This document shows positions 1-7,918 of a DNA stretch of 64,000 nt, piece after piece. The notes under the pieces are model-generated. The model saw nothing but the letters and a program-made list of their open reading frames with translations, was not told the origin of the DNA and did not search any database. Source of the DNA: an uncultured Clostridia bacterium (lineage in GTDB: Bacteria > Bacillota > Clostridia > TANB77 > CAG-508); NCBI GenBank assembly GCA_944386675.1, contig CALXBY010000004.1, forward strand, positions 17,875-81,874, read 5' to 3'. The translations under genes and the position numbers were made by a program. Each line of letters opens with the position of its first letter. The first letter of the stretch is position 1.

Positions 1-324
1 TGCAATATGGTTAAATCCTTCTTCTCTAGCTTCTTTAGCCATTCTGTCATACATATCTGTCCATTCATAGTTTTCTCCTTCAGCTGCTGCTTGTAGGTTT
101 TCTACTGTTGATTTGATTTCTCCACCTTGTAATAACTTGAACCACATTTTTGCATGCTCTTTTTCATTTTGAGCTGTTTCTTCAAATATAGCAGCTATTT
201 GCTCATATCCTTCTTTTCTAGCTTTAGAAGCAAAATATGTATATTTATTTCTAGCTTGTGATTCTCCAGCAAAAGCCTCCATTAAATTTTTCTCTGTTTT
301 TGTTCCTTTTAAGTTTAATTCCAT
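1..324 (-). CDS. rbr: Rubrerythrin (partial, C-terminus beyond window edge)
   Basis: Rubrerythrin is a cytoplasmic diiron peroxidase of anaerobes that reduces hydrogen peroxide. About 108 N-terminal residues are visible. They carry the ferritin-like iron-ligand pattern: AFAGESQARNKY near residues 17-28, then EETAQNEKEHAKMW. The C-terminal rubredoxin-like zinc/iron site lies outside the window and cannot be checked. The ATG at 322-324 has an AGGAGG-type site at 331-336, inside the end of the upstream perR gene. The two genes almost touch and form a perR-rbr operon, the usual peroxide-defence arrangement. Identity is secure; subtype is not. Confidence 0.9.
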   Translation of the reverse strand, partial: MELNLKGTKTEKNLMEAFAGESQARNKYTYFASKARKEGYEQIAAIFEETAQNEKEHAKMWFKLLQGGEIKSTVENLQAAAEGENYEWTDMYDRMAKEAREEGFNHIA

Positions 325-326
325 TT

Positions 327-728
327 TTATTCCTCCTTATTTTTATTATTTGATTTACAATCTTCACATATTCCATAAATTGTTATACTATTTATATCCA
401 TATTGTTTCCTATCTGTTCTAATAATTCTTTTGATATTTCGTCTTTATTAAAATCATAATAGAAATCAAATATTTTCCCACATCTTTCACAAATCGCATG
501 AGAATGTTCTTTATATAAATAGTCATATCTGTCTGGTCCTACTGTCATATTTAATTTTTTGATTTCTCCCAATTCTACTAGGATGTTAATATTTCTATAC
601 ACTGTACTTTTACTTATCTGAGGTTCTTTTTCTAAAACTAAATAATAAATTTCCTCAGCAGTAGGATGTATTAAATGTTCTTTCATAACATCTAGTATTG
701 CTTCTCTTTGTTTGGAATAGTTGTTCAT
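327..728 (-). CDS. perR: Fur-family peroxide regulator, PerR-like
   Basis: Metal-dependent Fur-family repressor of 133 residues. An N-terminal winged helix (YSKQREAILDVM, then KSTVYRNINILVELG) precedes the metal-binding half. The RYD and HSHAICERCGKIFDF stretch matches the Asp/His sensing site of PerR (Asp of RFD, two His, Asp of the later IFD), and two CxxC pairs (CERC, CEDC) form the structural zinc site. The open frame extends upstream to 800, but that extension would overlap the promoter. The ATG at 728 with an AAGGAGAG site at 734-741 is the better start. It is followed immediately by rubrerythrin. PerR is preferred over Fur or Zur because of this neighbour and the sensing residues. Confidence 0.88.
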   Translation of the reverse strand: MNNYSKQREAILDVMKEHLIHPTAEEIYYLVLEKEPQISKSTVYRNINILVELGEIKKLNMTVGPDRYDYLYKEHSHAICERCGKIFDFYYDFNKDEISKELLEQIGNNMDINSITIYGICEDCKSNNKNKEE

Positions 729-744
729 AAATCTCTCCTTTAAA

Positions 745-761
745 TTAGGAATAATTCCTAA
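745..761. promoter_or_regulatory. PerR/Fur-box palindrome in the perR leader
   Basis: A 7-1-7 perfect inverted repeat, TTAGGAATAATTCCTAA, lies just downstream of the predicted start point of perR and upstream of its ribosome site. It has the 7-1-7 geometry of Bacillus PerR boxes (TTATAATnATTATAA type). Autorepression of the perR-rbr operon is inferred. Confidence 0.75.
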
Positions 762-771
762 TTTCAACCCT

Positions 772-800
772 ATCATATATCTTTTTTTTGTGTTTGTCAA
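772..800 (-). promoter_or_regulatory. perR-rbr promoter
   Basis: The -35 is TTGACA (795-800) and the -10 is TATGAT (772-777), with a 17-bp spacer. Transcription would start near 765, directly before the PerR-like palindrome. Confidence 0.75.
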
Positions 801-849
801 GAAGATTCTTTATAAAAATTTCATCTACTTTTACATTTTTCTACAAATC

Positions 850-879
850 TTGCTATTTTTCTTTATTATATGATATAAT
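850..879 (+). promoter_or_regulatory. xpt promoter
   Basis: TTGCTA (850-855) and TATAAT (874-879) are separated by 18 bp. The leader to the ATG is only about 30 nt, too short for a purine riboswitch. Confidence 0.6.
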
Positions 880-914
880 AGTTTTTATAAATATATAATA
901 GGAGCTGATCTTGT

Positions 915-1490
915 ATGGATTTATTAAAAGAAAAAATTAAAAATGATGGAATTGTTATTAATGAAAACATTTTAAAAGTTGACAATTTTCTAAATCATCA
1001 AGTAGATACAAAATTAATGGATTTGATTGGTGAAGAATTTGCTCATTATTTTAAAAATAAAAATATTACAAAAGTCGTTACAATTGAATCTTCTGGAATT
1101 GCACCAGCTTATGCAACAGCACTAAAATTGGATGTACCTTTGGTTATTTTTAAAAAGCAATCTTCTGCCATTCTAGATACAGAAACAACAATTCAAACAC
1201 CAGTACATTCTTTTACAAAAAATACAGATTATACCTTAATGGCTTCAAAAAAATACTTATCTGAAAATGACAATATTTTAATTATTGACGATTTTCTTGC
1301 AAATGGACAAGCAGGCTTGGGAGCTTACAGAATTTTAAGAGAAGCCGGATGCTCTGTTGCAGGTGTTGGAATTGTTATTGAAAAATCTTTCCAAGATGGA
1401 AGAAAAAAATTGGAAGATTTAGGATTAGATGTTTACTCTTTAGCAAGAATTTCTAAAATTTCTTCCGAAGGTATTGAATTCTTAGATTAA
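915..1490 (+). CDS. xpt: Xanthine phosphoribosyltransferase
   Basis: Purine salvage enzyme that converts xanthine and PRPP to XMP in the cytoplasm. The 191 residues match the usual family length. The PRPP-binding loop is clear: ILIIDDFLANGQA near residue 120. The N-terminal ESSGIAPAYATA segment is also typical of Xpt. The start is supported by AGGAG at 900-904. It is a single-gene unit with its own promoter and ends against a large bidirectional hairpin. No guanine riboswitch is visible in the short leader, unlike many xpt genes in this group. Confidence 0.93.
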   Translation: MDLLKEKIKNDGIVINENILKVDNFLNHQVDTKLMDLIGEEFAHYFKNKNITKVVTIESSGIAPAYATALKLDVPLVIFKKQSSAILDTETTIQTPVHSFTKNTDYTLMASKKYLSENDNILIIDDFLANGQAGLGAYRILREAGCSVAGVGIVIEKSFQDGRKKLEDLGLDVYSLARISKISSEGIEFLD

Positions 1491-1511
1491 TAAGAAGCTT
1501 TTGATTAAAAC

Positions 1512-1617
1512 AAAAAACATAGCTAAACTGAAATGCACCCCGTTTAGTAGACACAAATGAAAAAACAATTTGTGTTAAAATCTAAACGGGGTGCATTTCA
1601 AAATTGCTATGTTTTTT
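1512..1617. terminator. Large nested palindrome between convergent genes
   Basis: Three nested inverted repeats share one axis. The outer arms are 1512-1523 and 1606-1617 (12 bp, perfect). The middle arms are 1529-1546 and 1583-1600 (18 bp, perfect, GC-rich core). The inner arms are 1551-1558 and 1568-1575. T-runs occur on both outer sides. It sits between the ends of xpt and the minus-strand HTH gene, so bidirectional termination is likely. Its size and nesting also resemble a small palindromic mobile element. Confidence 0.8.
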
Positions 1618-1631
1618 ATTTGCTAACTTTT

Positions 1632-2072
1632 TTATATTCCCGACCTTTTTACTTGTGCACCTATAAAAGCAAAAGTTCCAAATGCTAGAATAAGCATTAT
1701 AACATAAAATAAAACCAATAATACCATTGCAACTTTAATAGAAACATTTAAAAAATAGCAAATCCATTTTGTTAGCATCATATTAACAGAGCCTAATCCT
1801 TTTACGTAACTATTATTTTTTGCTTCTACAAATTTTTCACTCGGTACTTGATAAACAGCTGATAATTCATATATCATATCCAAATCTGGATATTCTAATC
1901 CGATTTCCCATTTTTTAATGTCTTTTTCTTCTATCGTTTTATTTGATAGTTTTGACATCAATTCCACACGTGACCAACCTTTTTCATTTCTTAGCCTAAT
2001 TAATAGTTCTTCTATTCCTTCTCCTACTTCTTTTTTCTTTGTTTTCTTTTTATTATCTTCCTTTATTTCCAT
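1632..2072 (-). CDS. Membrane-anchored XRE-type helix-turn-helix protein
   Basis: 146 residues. A lysine-rich start is followed by an XRE-like HTH at about residues 20-80 (LIRLRNEKGWSRVELMSKL, then IKKWEIGLEYPDLDMIYELS). A pair of hydrophobic segments lies at about 100-140 (CYFLNVSIKVAMVLLVLFYV and a second stretch). The layout suggests a DNA-binding domain tethered to the membrane, a common but poorly studied class in Clostridia. No target is evident. It converges on xpt and shares the bidirectional hairpin. Confidence 0.7.
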   Translation of the reverse strand: MEIKEDNKKKTKKKEVGEGIEELLIRLRNEKGWSRVELMSKLSNKTIEEKDIKKWEIGLEYPDLDMIYELSAVYQVPSEKFVEAKNNSYVKGLGSVNMMLTKWICYFLNVSIKVAMVLLVLFYVIMLILAFGTFAFIGAQVKRSGI

Positions 2073-2202
2073 ATTTTAATTCCCCATTTTATTTTCTTTT
2101 ATCTTTATAGAATATTTTCTATTTCGAATCTATATTATAATCTTTTTATGTTTTTGTCAAAGGATATTTAATCATTTGTTAATTAAATTTCTGTCACTTT
2201 CG

Positions 2203-3948
2203 TTAAATTTTTGAACGATTTGACACGTCCCTATCGTTCAATTTTTTTAGTTCTTCACTTCTTTTGGTTTTATGAGTAGTCGTTTTTATTAATGGCTCAT
2301 CTGTTAAAATCATATGCATAATAAATTTATATCTTGGTAATGTTTTATTTACCTCTTTTATTTTGTTCCAAATAATTGGAAATAGCTCTTCTTCTGAAAT
2401 ATCTCCATATTTTTCTTTTACAATTTCTTTGTTGTATACAACCTCTACAGCAACTTTTATCTTGCTTTTGTCCTCTTTATCTGGCATTCCATATACAAAT
2501 GATTCTTCTATTTCTTCATTTCGATTGATTAAAGTTTCTAACTCTTCTGGAAATACTTTTTTGCCATTTTTTAAAACAATCATATCTTTTTTTCTACCTG
2601 TAATAAATAAGAAACCATCTTTATCTAAGTATCCTAAATCTCCTGTATGGAACCATCCATCCTTTAATACTTCTTTTGTTGCTTCTTCATTTTCATAATA
2701 TCCAAGCATAACATTTGGACCTTTTACTGTAATTTCTCCAATTCCTTTTTCGTCTTTATCTACGATTTTTACTTCTGTATGTTTCATGGGAATTCCAACT
2801 GAACCATATTTTGCATATTTATCATTTTCTGCTGCAATTACTGGTGATGTTTCTGTTAGACCATATCCTTGTACCATATGGATTCCAAATTCATTAAATT
2901 TTCTCTCTATTTTACTATCAAATGGTGCCCCTCCTGCGATAACAAATCGCATTTTACCACCTAAACCATCTATAATTTGTTTAAATAATTTTCTTCGTAT
3001 ATCGATATGGAATTTTAATAAGAAATTACTAATTTTTACAGCCACTTTAATTAATTTTGTTTTTCCTTGCTTTTCGATTTCTTTTTCAATATTAGCATAC
3101 ATTTTATCCACTAACAAAGGAACACCAACAAAAACAGATACTTGATATTCTAATAAATTCTGTTTAATATATCGTAACCCATCTGGAAATACTGTTTTTA
3201 CACCACATGCTAACATGACTACCATGGCAGTTGAACCAAATATATGATGATATGGTAAAAAGGCAATATTCACATCTGTATCGTAAAAAGTTTCTACAAT
3301 TTGCATATCATATACATTTGTTGCAATTCCATATTGTGATAACATAACTGCTTTTGATTTAGAAGTTGTTCCAGATGTAAATAATAAAATGCTCATTCCC
3401 TTTGAATCTACCTCATGATTGATAAAGTCTAGATTTCCTGTTTCTAAGATTTCTTTTCCTGTTTTTAGTAATTGTTCAATATTTTCATAATTTTCTATAT
3501 TACTCATACAAATATATTCTTTTAAATTTGTCTTCTCATTTTCTTTTATGATATTAATCTTTTCTGCTAGCTTTTCATCAAATATTATTCCATCTACTTT
3601 ACTTCTAATTAATGATTCTTCTAACTCGTTTATTTGTAAATCTTTGTCTAATGGAACAGAGACAATTCCTCCTAATAAACAAGCTAAGTGAGAAATTGCC
3701 CAATGATATTGGTTTTTTCCAATAATGGCGATTCTCTTTCCTTGTAATCCTTTTTTATATAAAGCTGTTCCAAGTGCATTTATATCTTCTAATAATTTGG
3801 TATAGGTAATATTTTTGTATTCTACCTTATCTTCCTCTTTTTTTTCTTTAATTGTATAAGCTATATTTTCTGGATATAACTTTACTGAATTATAAATAAT
3901 TTCTTTAATGTTCTCAAATTTTGGAACTTCTCTTAATTGATTTTTCAT
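2203..3948 (-). CDS. Long-chain acyl-CoA synthetase / AMP-binding ligase (copy 1)
   Basis: Adenylate-forming ligase of 581 residues that would activate a fatty acid with ATP and CoA. Seen: the AMP-binding P-loop LLFTSGTTSKSKAVMLS, the YGLTETSP motif, the hinge GWFHTGDLGYLDKDGFLFITGR, and the C-terminal lysine region KTTTHKTKR. The ATG at 3948 is chosen because AGGAGAG precedes it by 8 nt; the longer open frame would run through the promoter. A second homologue lies at 26186-27886. The upstream palindrome and divergent DUF1836 gene suggest dedicated control. Exact substrate chain length is unknown. Confidence 0.85.
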   Translation of the reverse strand: MKNQLREVPKFENIKEIIYNSVKLYPENIAYTIKEKKEEDKVEYKNITYTKLLEDINALGTALYKKGLQGKRIAIIGKNQYHWAISHLACLLGGIVSVPLDKDLQINELEESLIRSKVDGIIFDEKLAEKINIIKENEKTNLKEYICMSNIENYENIEQLLKTGKEILETGNLDFINHEVDSKGMSILLFTSGTTSKSKAVMLSQYGIATNVYDMQIVETFYDTDVNIAFLPYHHIFGSTAMVVMLACGVKTVFPDGLRYIKQNLLEYQVSVFVGVPLLVDKMYANIEKEIEKQGKTKLIKVAVKISNFLLKFHIDIRRKLFKQIIDGLGGKMRFVIAGGAPFDSKIERKFNEFGIHMVQGYGLTETSPVIAAENDKYAKYGSVGIPMKHTEVKIVDKDEKGIGEITVKGPNVMLGYYENEEATKEVLKDGWFHTGDLGYLDKDGFLFITGRKKDMIVLKNGKKVFPEELETLINRNEEIEESFVYGMPDKEDKSKIKVAVEVVYNKEIVKEKYGDISEEELFPIIWNKIKEVNKTLPRYKFIMHMILTDEPLIKTTTHKTKRSEELKKLNDRDVSNRSKI

Positions 3949-3963
3949 ATTCAAAACTCTCCT

Positions 3964-3984
3964 ATCTGGTTTTCTAAACCAGAT
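3964..3984. promoter_or_regulatory. 21-bp perfect palindrome, probable operator
   Basis: Nine-base arms (ATCTGGTTT / AAACCAGAT) flank a 3-bp centre. The site covers the -10 and start region of the acyl-CoA synthetase promoter. A repressor bound here would block that promoter. The divergently encoded DUF1836 protein is the obvious candidate. Confidence 0.7.
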
Positions 3985-4009
3985 TAACACATCGATATAA
4001 CTTTGTCAA
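3981..4009 (-). promoter_or_regulatory. Promoter of acyl-CoA synthetase copy 1
   Basis: The -35 is TTGACA (4004-4009) and the -10 is TAATCT (3981-3986), with a 17-bp spacer. It is overlapped by the palindrome at 3964-3984. Confidence 0.65.
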
Positions 4010-4011
4010 TA

Positions 4012-4040
4012 TTGACTATCCATTTCAATCATGGTAATAT
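4012..4040 (+). promoter_or_regulatory. Promoter of the DUF1836 gene
   Basis: TTGACT (4012-4017) and TAATAT (4035-4040) with a 17-bp spacer. It is back to back with the minus-strand promoter; the two -35 elements nearly abut and form a 12-bp palindrome (GTCAATATTGAC). Confidence 0.65.
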
Positions 4041-4118
4041 ATATAGAGACGTGTTGTCTTAAGGATTTTCTTGATTTGTGAAATTTTTATGAAATTTAAA
4101 ATAAAGGATTGAAGAAAT

Positions 4119-4616
4119 ATGAGTAAAGAAAATATAAAATTACATATACCTAGATGGAAAGAATTACCTAATGTAGATTTATATTTAGACCAAGTTGTTA
4201 CTTTGGTAAATGAAACATTGTCTTCTTTCTTATCTAACTCAAATTCTGAGGAAGATGCACTTATTTTAACCAAAAATATGATTAATAATTATGTTAAAAA
4301 TAAAATTATAGAACCACCTATAAAGAAAAAATATAACAAAACTCATTTAGCCAAATTTTTTGTTATTTGTGTTTTAAAAGAAGTTTATAAAATAAATGAT
4401 ATAAAAATATTGATTGAACTAGCTTTAGAAAGTGCACCAATTGAAATTGCATATGATAATTTTTGTAAATTATTTGAAAAAGCATTAGATTGTGTTTTTG
4501 AAAAAACTGATTTCATCGATAATTATTCAACAAATGACCGTAAATATTTGTTAAAATCTGTTCTACTTTCTTGTGCTTATACTATTTATACAAAAAAAGA
4601 AATAAGTGAAATTTAA
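4119..4616 (+). CDS. DUF1836 domain protein, probable transcription regulator
   Basis: 165 residues. The start LHIPRWKELPNVDLYLDQVV is diagnostic for DUF1836. The rest is helical, with TKTHLAKFFVICVLKEVY-type segments and no membrane spans. The Bacillus family member YkrK has been described as a repressor of htpX, so a DNA-binding role is reasonable. Divergence from the acyl-CoA synthetase with a 21-bp palindrome between them suggests control of that gene. That link is inference. It ends at a strong terminator. Confidence 0.75.
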   Translation: MSKENIKLHIPRWKELPNVDLYLDQVVTLVNETLSSFLSNSNSEEDALILTKNMINNYVKNKIIEPPIKKKYNKTHLAKFFVICVLKEVYKINDIKILIELALESAPIEIAYDNFCKLFEKALDCVFEKTDFIDNYSTNDRKYLLKSVLLSCAYTIYTKKEISEI

Positions 4617-4635
4617 TTCATTTATTTCTTTTTTT
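4599..4635 (+). terminator. Terminator of the DUF1836 gene
   Basis: A 12-bp stem (GAAATAAGTGAA / TTCATTTATTTC, one G-T pair) with a 6-nt loop is followed by a T-run. The left arm overlaps the last codons. Confidence 0.8.
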
Positions 4636-4640
4636 ACAAA

Positions 4641-4673
4641 AGTTGCCAAAGGGGACGGGCCATTTTGGCAACT
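4641..4673. repeat. 33-bp REP-like palindrome, copy A
   Basis: Ten-base arms (AGTTGCCAAA / TTTGGCAACT) enclose GGGGACGGGCCAT. An exact copy in inverted orientation lies at 48957-48989. The same GGGGACG core with other arms is at 52451-52480. Confidence 0.85.
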
Positions 4674-4691
4674 TGGGCTAATTTAAAATTT

Positions 4692-4883
4692 TTACTTTAA
4701 AACTAATGCATGTTTTGGACAAAAATCTGAACATTTCCCGCAGCTAATACATTTTTCATAATCAATTTTTGGTGCTTGAAATTCCTCTTGGCTTAATGCT
4801 CCTACTGGGCATACTTTTACTGCTGGACATTTATGATTTTGTGGACAATTTTCTACAATAATATTTAATTTTTTCTTTTCCAT
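4692..4883 (-). CDS. Small ferredoxin-like protein with two 4Fe-4S sites
   Basis: 63 residues. The second cluster motif is textbook, CISCGKCSDFCP. The first half has CPQNHKCPAVKVCP, with cysteines enough for another 4Fe-4S cluster but in non-standard spacing. It probably acts as a small electron carrier. The start at 4883 is chosen for its AGGAGG site (4892-4897). It is a single gene between the REP-like palindrome and a truncated acetyltransferase. The redox partner is unknown. Confidence 0.8.
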   Translation of the reverse strand: MEKKKLNIIVENCPQNHKCPAVKVCPVGALSQEEFQAPKIDYEKCISCGKCSDFCPKHALVLK

Positions 4884-4988
4884 ATTTTTATTCCTCCTAA
4901 TTTTCATTCTATTATCTTTATTTTTATTTATGACTTCTAATTTCAGATTATAAAATCTGTGTTTCTCTATTTGCTTTGAATCAATATA

Positions 4989-5309
4989 TTATTTTTTCCA
5001 TTTCATGACATATTCTTTTTCATTTGTTTCTTCATCTATTTCCTCTTCTATAATTTTAAATTCTTCTCTTTCATAAAATGCAACTGCTCTTTTATTTTTC
5101 ACATATACTTTTAACATTAGTTCTGGATATTTTGATTTACAATACTCTATTAATTTACTTCCTATTCCCATAGATTGTTTTTCTTTTTTTACATCTCCAA
5201 AGTGATTGTCCCAATATTCTTCTGAAATATAATAATGTGTACTCTTATTTTCTTTTAGCCAAATACTCATAATTTGATTAATATCTTTTTTATCTAGTTC
5301 TTCAATCAT
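4989..5309 (-). pseudogene. GNAT acetyltransferase with an internal deletion
   Basis: 106 residues. The N-terminus (MIEELDKKDINQIMSIWLKE, then ISEEYWDNHF) and the C-terminal half (MGIGSKLIEYC, then VYVKNKRAVAFYEREEF) belong to a GNAT enzyme of about 145 residues. The central strands that should lie between VKKE and MGIGSKL are missing, in frame, by roughly 40 residues. That removes most of the acetyl-CoA binding sheet, so the protein is probably inactive. The ribosome site is intact. It is called a remnant with moderate confidence. Confidence 0.6.
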
Positions 5310-5323
5310 GTATATCTCCTTTA

Positions 5324-6121
5324 TTATCCTAGTTTATCTCCATTACTTGCCTTTTTATCTGGTGTAATTAGATAATTTTTTCTTTCAAAACTATAAACTG
5401 GAACTAAGTTTCTTTTATGTTTTGACGCATTATATCTTTTCAAAATCTCTTTTTTAGCGTTTTCTTCTGTATTTCCTGTTTCTATCATTTCTGCAATTTG
5501 ACTGTATTTGATTCCCATTTTTTCTTCGTCTGTTTTTCCGCCTAATCCATCATTTGGTGCTTTCTCTAATATTTTTTCTGGAACACCCAAATATTTTCCA
5601 ATGGCTAAAACTTCATCAACTGTAAAGTTTCCAATTGGATTAAAATCCGAACTGTTATCTCCCCATTTTGTTGTATATCCTACCATTGCTTCACAAAGAT
5701 TTCCTGTTCCAATTACTAAGTAACCTAAACTTTGTGCTATTCCATATAATGTGGTCATTCTTAATCTTGGTTTCATATTAATTGTTGCTTCTTTTGATAA
5801 TTCTTCTCCCATTGCAGATTGTATTTCTTTTTCCATTTCATTATATGTATTGGTCAAATCTACTTTCAAAAATTTCACACCAAAGGTATCTGCTACCAAT
5901 TTTGCATCTTCAAAATCATGAGAAATAGAATGGCATGGCATAGATACAGCAACTACATTTTCTTTTCCTAATGCTTTTGTTGCCATAGCAATAACTGTCG
6001 CAGAATCTTTTCCACCACTATTTCCAACAACAACGCCTTTTGCTCCAATTTGCTTTACATATTCTTTAATCCATGTAACAGCACCTTCTGCTTGTTTTTC
6101 TAATTCTTCTTTTTCTAACAT
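5324..6121 (-). CDS. nadE: NAD synthetase, ammonia-dependent
   Basis: Last step of NAD synthesis: deamido-NAD plus ammonia and ATP give NAD. 265 residues, with no N-terminal glutaminase domain, so it is the ammonia-using form. The ATP-pyrophosphatase loop SGGKDS is at residues 35-40, and GTGNLCEAMVGYTTKWGD is the conserved active-site stretch. It is preceded by AAGGAGAAG. It lies just downstream of nadD on the same strand, giving a two-gene NAD unit; pncB of the same pathway lies at 32-33.5 kb. Confidence 0.95.
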   Translation of the reverse strand: MLEKEELEKQAEGAVTWIKEYVKQIGAKGVVVGNSGGKDSATVIAMATKALGKENVVAVSMPCHSISHDFEDAKLVADTFGVKFLKVDLTNTYNEMEKEIQSAMGEELSKEATINMKPRLRMTTLYGIAQSLGYLVIGTGNLCEAMVGYTTKWGDNSSDFNPIGNFTVDEVLAIGKYLGVPEKILEKAPNDGLGGKTDEEKMGIKYSQIAEMIETGNTEENAKKEILKRYNASKHKRNLVPVYSFERKNYLITPDKKASNGDKLG

Positions 6122-6142
6122 TACATTCTTCTCCTTTATTTT

Positions 6143-6766
6143 CTATTTTGCTTTATACAACTGATGCTTTTCTATATATGTGATAACCTCATCAGGTGTT
6201 AAATAGCGTATACTTTTTCCATTTTTTATTTTTTCTCTTACAAATGTTGAACTTAAGTTACTTTTTATAGTATCTTTTGCTTTTATAAAAGATTGTCTAT
6301 GATTTCTTAAAAATGTATTATTCTGTATAATTTCTTCCATATTGTCATTATCTCTTTCTAAGATATATATTTTAAAATCTTTAGTAAGTTCATCTGCTTT
6401 TTTCCATGTATCTAATGTTTTCAAATTGTCACTTCCTGTTAAAAAAGCTATTTCATACTCTTTATATTCTTCTTGTAATCTATGTAATGTTTCGACTGTA
6501 TATAATTGTCTTTTACTATTTATTTCAATTCTGGATACTTCAAACTTTTTATTTTTATCACAAACTGTTTTTAACATATGATAACGATGTTCATTTTCAA
6601 TCAAATCCATTTTTTCATATTGACTATTTACAGGAACAAATATAATTTTCTCGATTTCTGGATATTCTGCTATCATTTGTTCTGCAAGTGAAAAGTGTGA
6701 ATTTAGTGGTGGATTAAAACAACCACCAAATACAATGATTTGTTTTTTTATTGTTGATTCATTCAT
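6143..6766 (-). CDS. nadD: Nicotinate mononucleotide adenylyltransferase
   Basis: Makes deamido-NAD from nicotinate mononucleotide and ATP. 207 residues from the ATG at 6766, which is better spaced from GGAGTG than the ATG five codons upstream. The nucleotidyl-transferase signature appears as GGCFNPPLNSH at residues 12-22 (usual form GxFDPxHxGH; here the last part is altered), and SSTFVRE stands for the ISSTxxR motif. It is followed 21 nt later by nadE, so the two are co-transcribed. Confidence 0.88.
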   Translation of the reverse strand: MNESTIKKQIIVFGGCFNPPLNSHFSLAEQMIAEYPEIEKIIFVPVNSQYEKMDLIENEHRYHMLKTVCDKNKKFEVSRIEINSKRQLYTVETLHRLQEEYKEYEIAFLTGSDNLKTLDTWKKADELTKDFKIYILERDNDNMEEIIQNNTFLRNHRQSFIKAKDTIKSNLSSTFVREKIKNGKSIRYLTPDEVITYIEKHQLYKAK

Positions 6767-6794
6767 AATATTACACTCCATATATATTATTAGT

Positions 6795-7700
6795 TTAAAA
6801 TATTTTTCTATACAATTTCATTTGGTTCTTTTTGACATATTGATTGATTGCTAAATTGATACATACAAGTATTAAAAATATAACAATCATTAAAGCCATT
6901 ATATCATTTATAATAAATCCAATTCCTGTTAGTAAAATAACAACTATTACTGCATAAAAGAATTCATACATAACATTGACATTTTCTTTCATCATGGCAT
7001 ATTCACTTGTCCATGTAATTTTTGGTTTTTTTAAATCAATTAGTATCATTATTTTTTCTTGTACTAAGTAAAGTGCTATTAATATGATAAATAAAAATAT
7101 ACTAAATAAAATATTTACTTCTGCGATTAGTAAGCTATAACATATAGTAACAATACTAGCAATCACAGTATCTGCAATAAGTGCTGGATATAGTTTATAC
7201 TGAAATTGTTTATATAAGCTAATAGGTATGGTTTTCATTAGCTTTGCTTTTTTTCCTTCTCTAGAAATGGCAATAATAGACGTAAAATTCATAATGTATA
7301 ATACTTGTGCAATACTAATGGCAATTGTTATTCCTATTGGATTAAATATATTTTCTTGCATATTTATAATAAAATCTACTCCCACGCTTCTAGCAAATGT
7401 AACTAACGCAATTGCAGGAATTCCGATAAAGACGATTGGATACACAATCGGTAAAATGATACATTGCAAACAAAATATAGGTGTTCTTGTAATTTGTTTT
7501 AATTCTTTACTTAAAAAAGCTCTTTTTGGAGTTCTTTGCTTACATTCACTTAAATTCAATTCTGTGTTTTTCTTTGTTTGCATATTATTTGTATTAACAA
7601 CTGTTCCTATAGCTCCTTTTAAATATATTTTAGAAATCATCCATGTAGCTAAATAATAGGTTACGAAACTCCCTATCATAAATAAAATGATATTGGTCAT
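6795..7700 (-). pseudogene. ABC-2 type permease, 5'-truncated by a deletion
   Basis: 301 residues with about six to seven hydrophobic segments. It looks like the C-terminal part of a large exporter permease of roughly 550 residues. The apparent start MTNIILFMIG falls inside a membrane segment rather than at a natural N-terminus. The ATG overlaps the stop of the upstream ABC ATPase fragment (ATGA). One deletion seems to have removed most of the ATPase and the first part of this permease and joined the rest. Coupled translation is possible, but a working transporter is unlikely. Confidence 0.65.
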
Positions 7701-7918
7701 CCCAGTTTTGGATTTTTTTCTATGTTAATTCCATCAATTAGAATTTCTCCTTCATCAATATCTAATATACCTGTAAGCATTTCCATAGTTGTGGTTTTAC
7801 CTGCCCCATTTGGTCCAATAAATCCAAATATCTGACCATCTTCTATGGTTAAATTCATATTTTCAATTACATTTTTATGTTTTACATATGCTTTACTAAC
7901 ATTTTTTATTTCTATCAT
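7697..7918 (-). pseudogene. ABC transporter ATPase, truncated after Walker A
   Basis: Only 73 residues of an ATPase that is normally 230-300 long. The A-loop region and a perfect Walker A (GPNGAGKTTT) are present, but the Q-loop, LSGGQ signature and Walker B are gone. The reading frame stops at the junction with the permease fragment. It overlaps the upstream exonuclease by 4 nt (ATGA), which shows it was once part of that operon. It cannot hydrolyse ATP as it stands. Confidence 0.75.

Noticed and set aside
800-914. Purine riboswitch upstream of xpt
   Set aside because: The leader after the promoter is about 30 nt and lacks the three-way junction motifs.
4025-4273. Minus-strand open frame of 82 codons
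   Set aside because: It overlaps the divergent promoters and the start of the DUF1836 gene in antisense and has no ribosome site.
4641-4673. Guanidine-II riboswitch-like hairpin (GGGGACG)
   Set aside because: It is a single hairpin with a 13-nt loop, whereas guanidine-II has two short hairpins with ACGR tetraloops; the element is repeated at unrelated genes.
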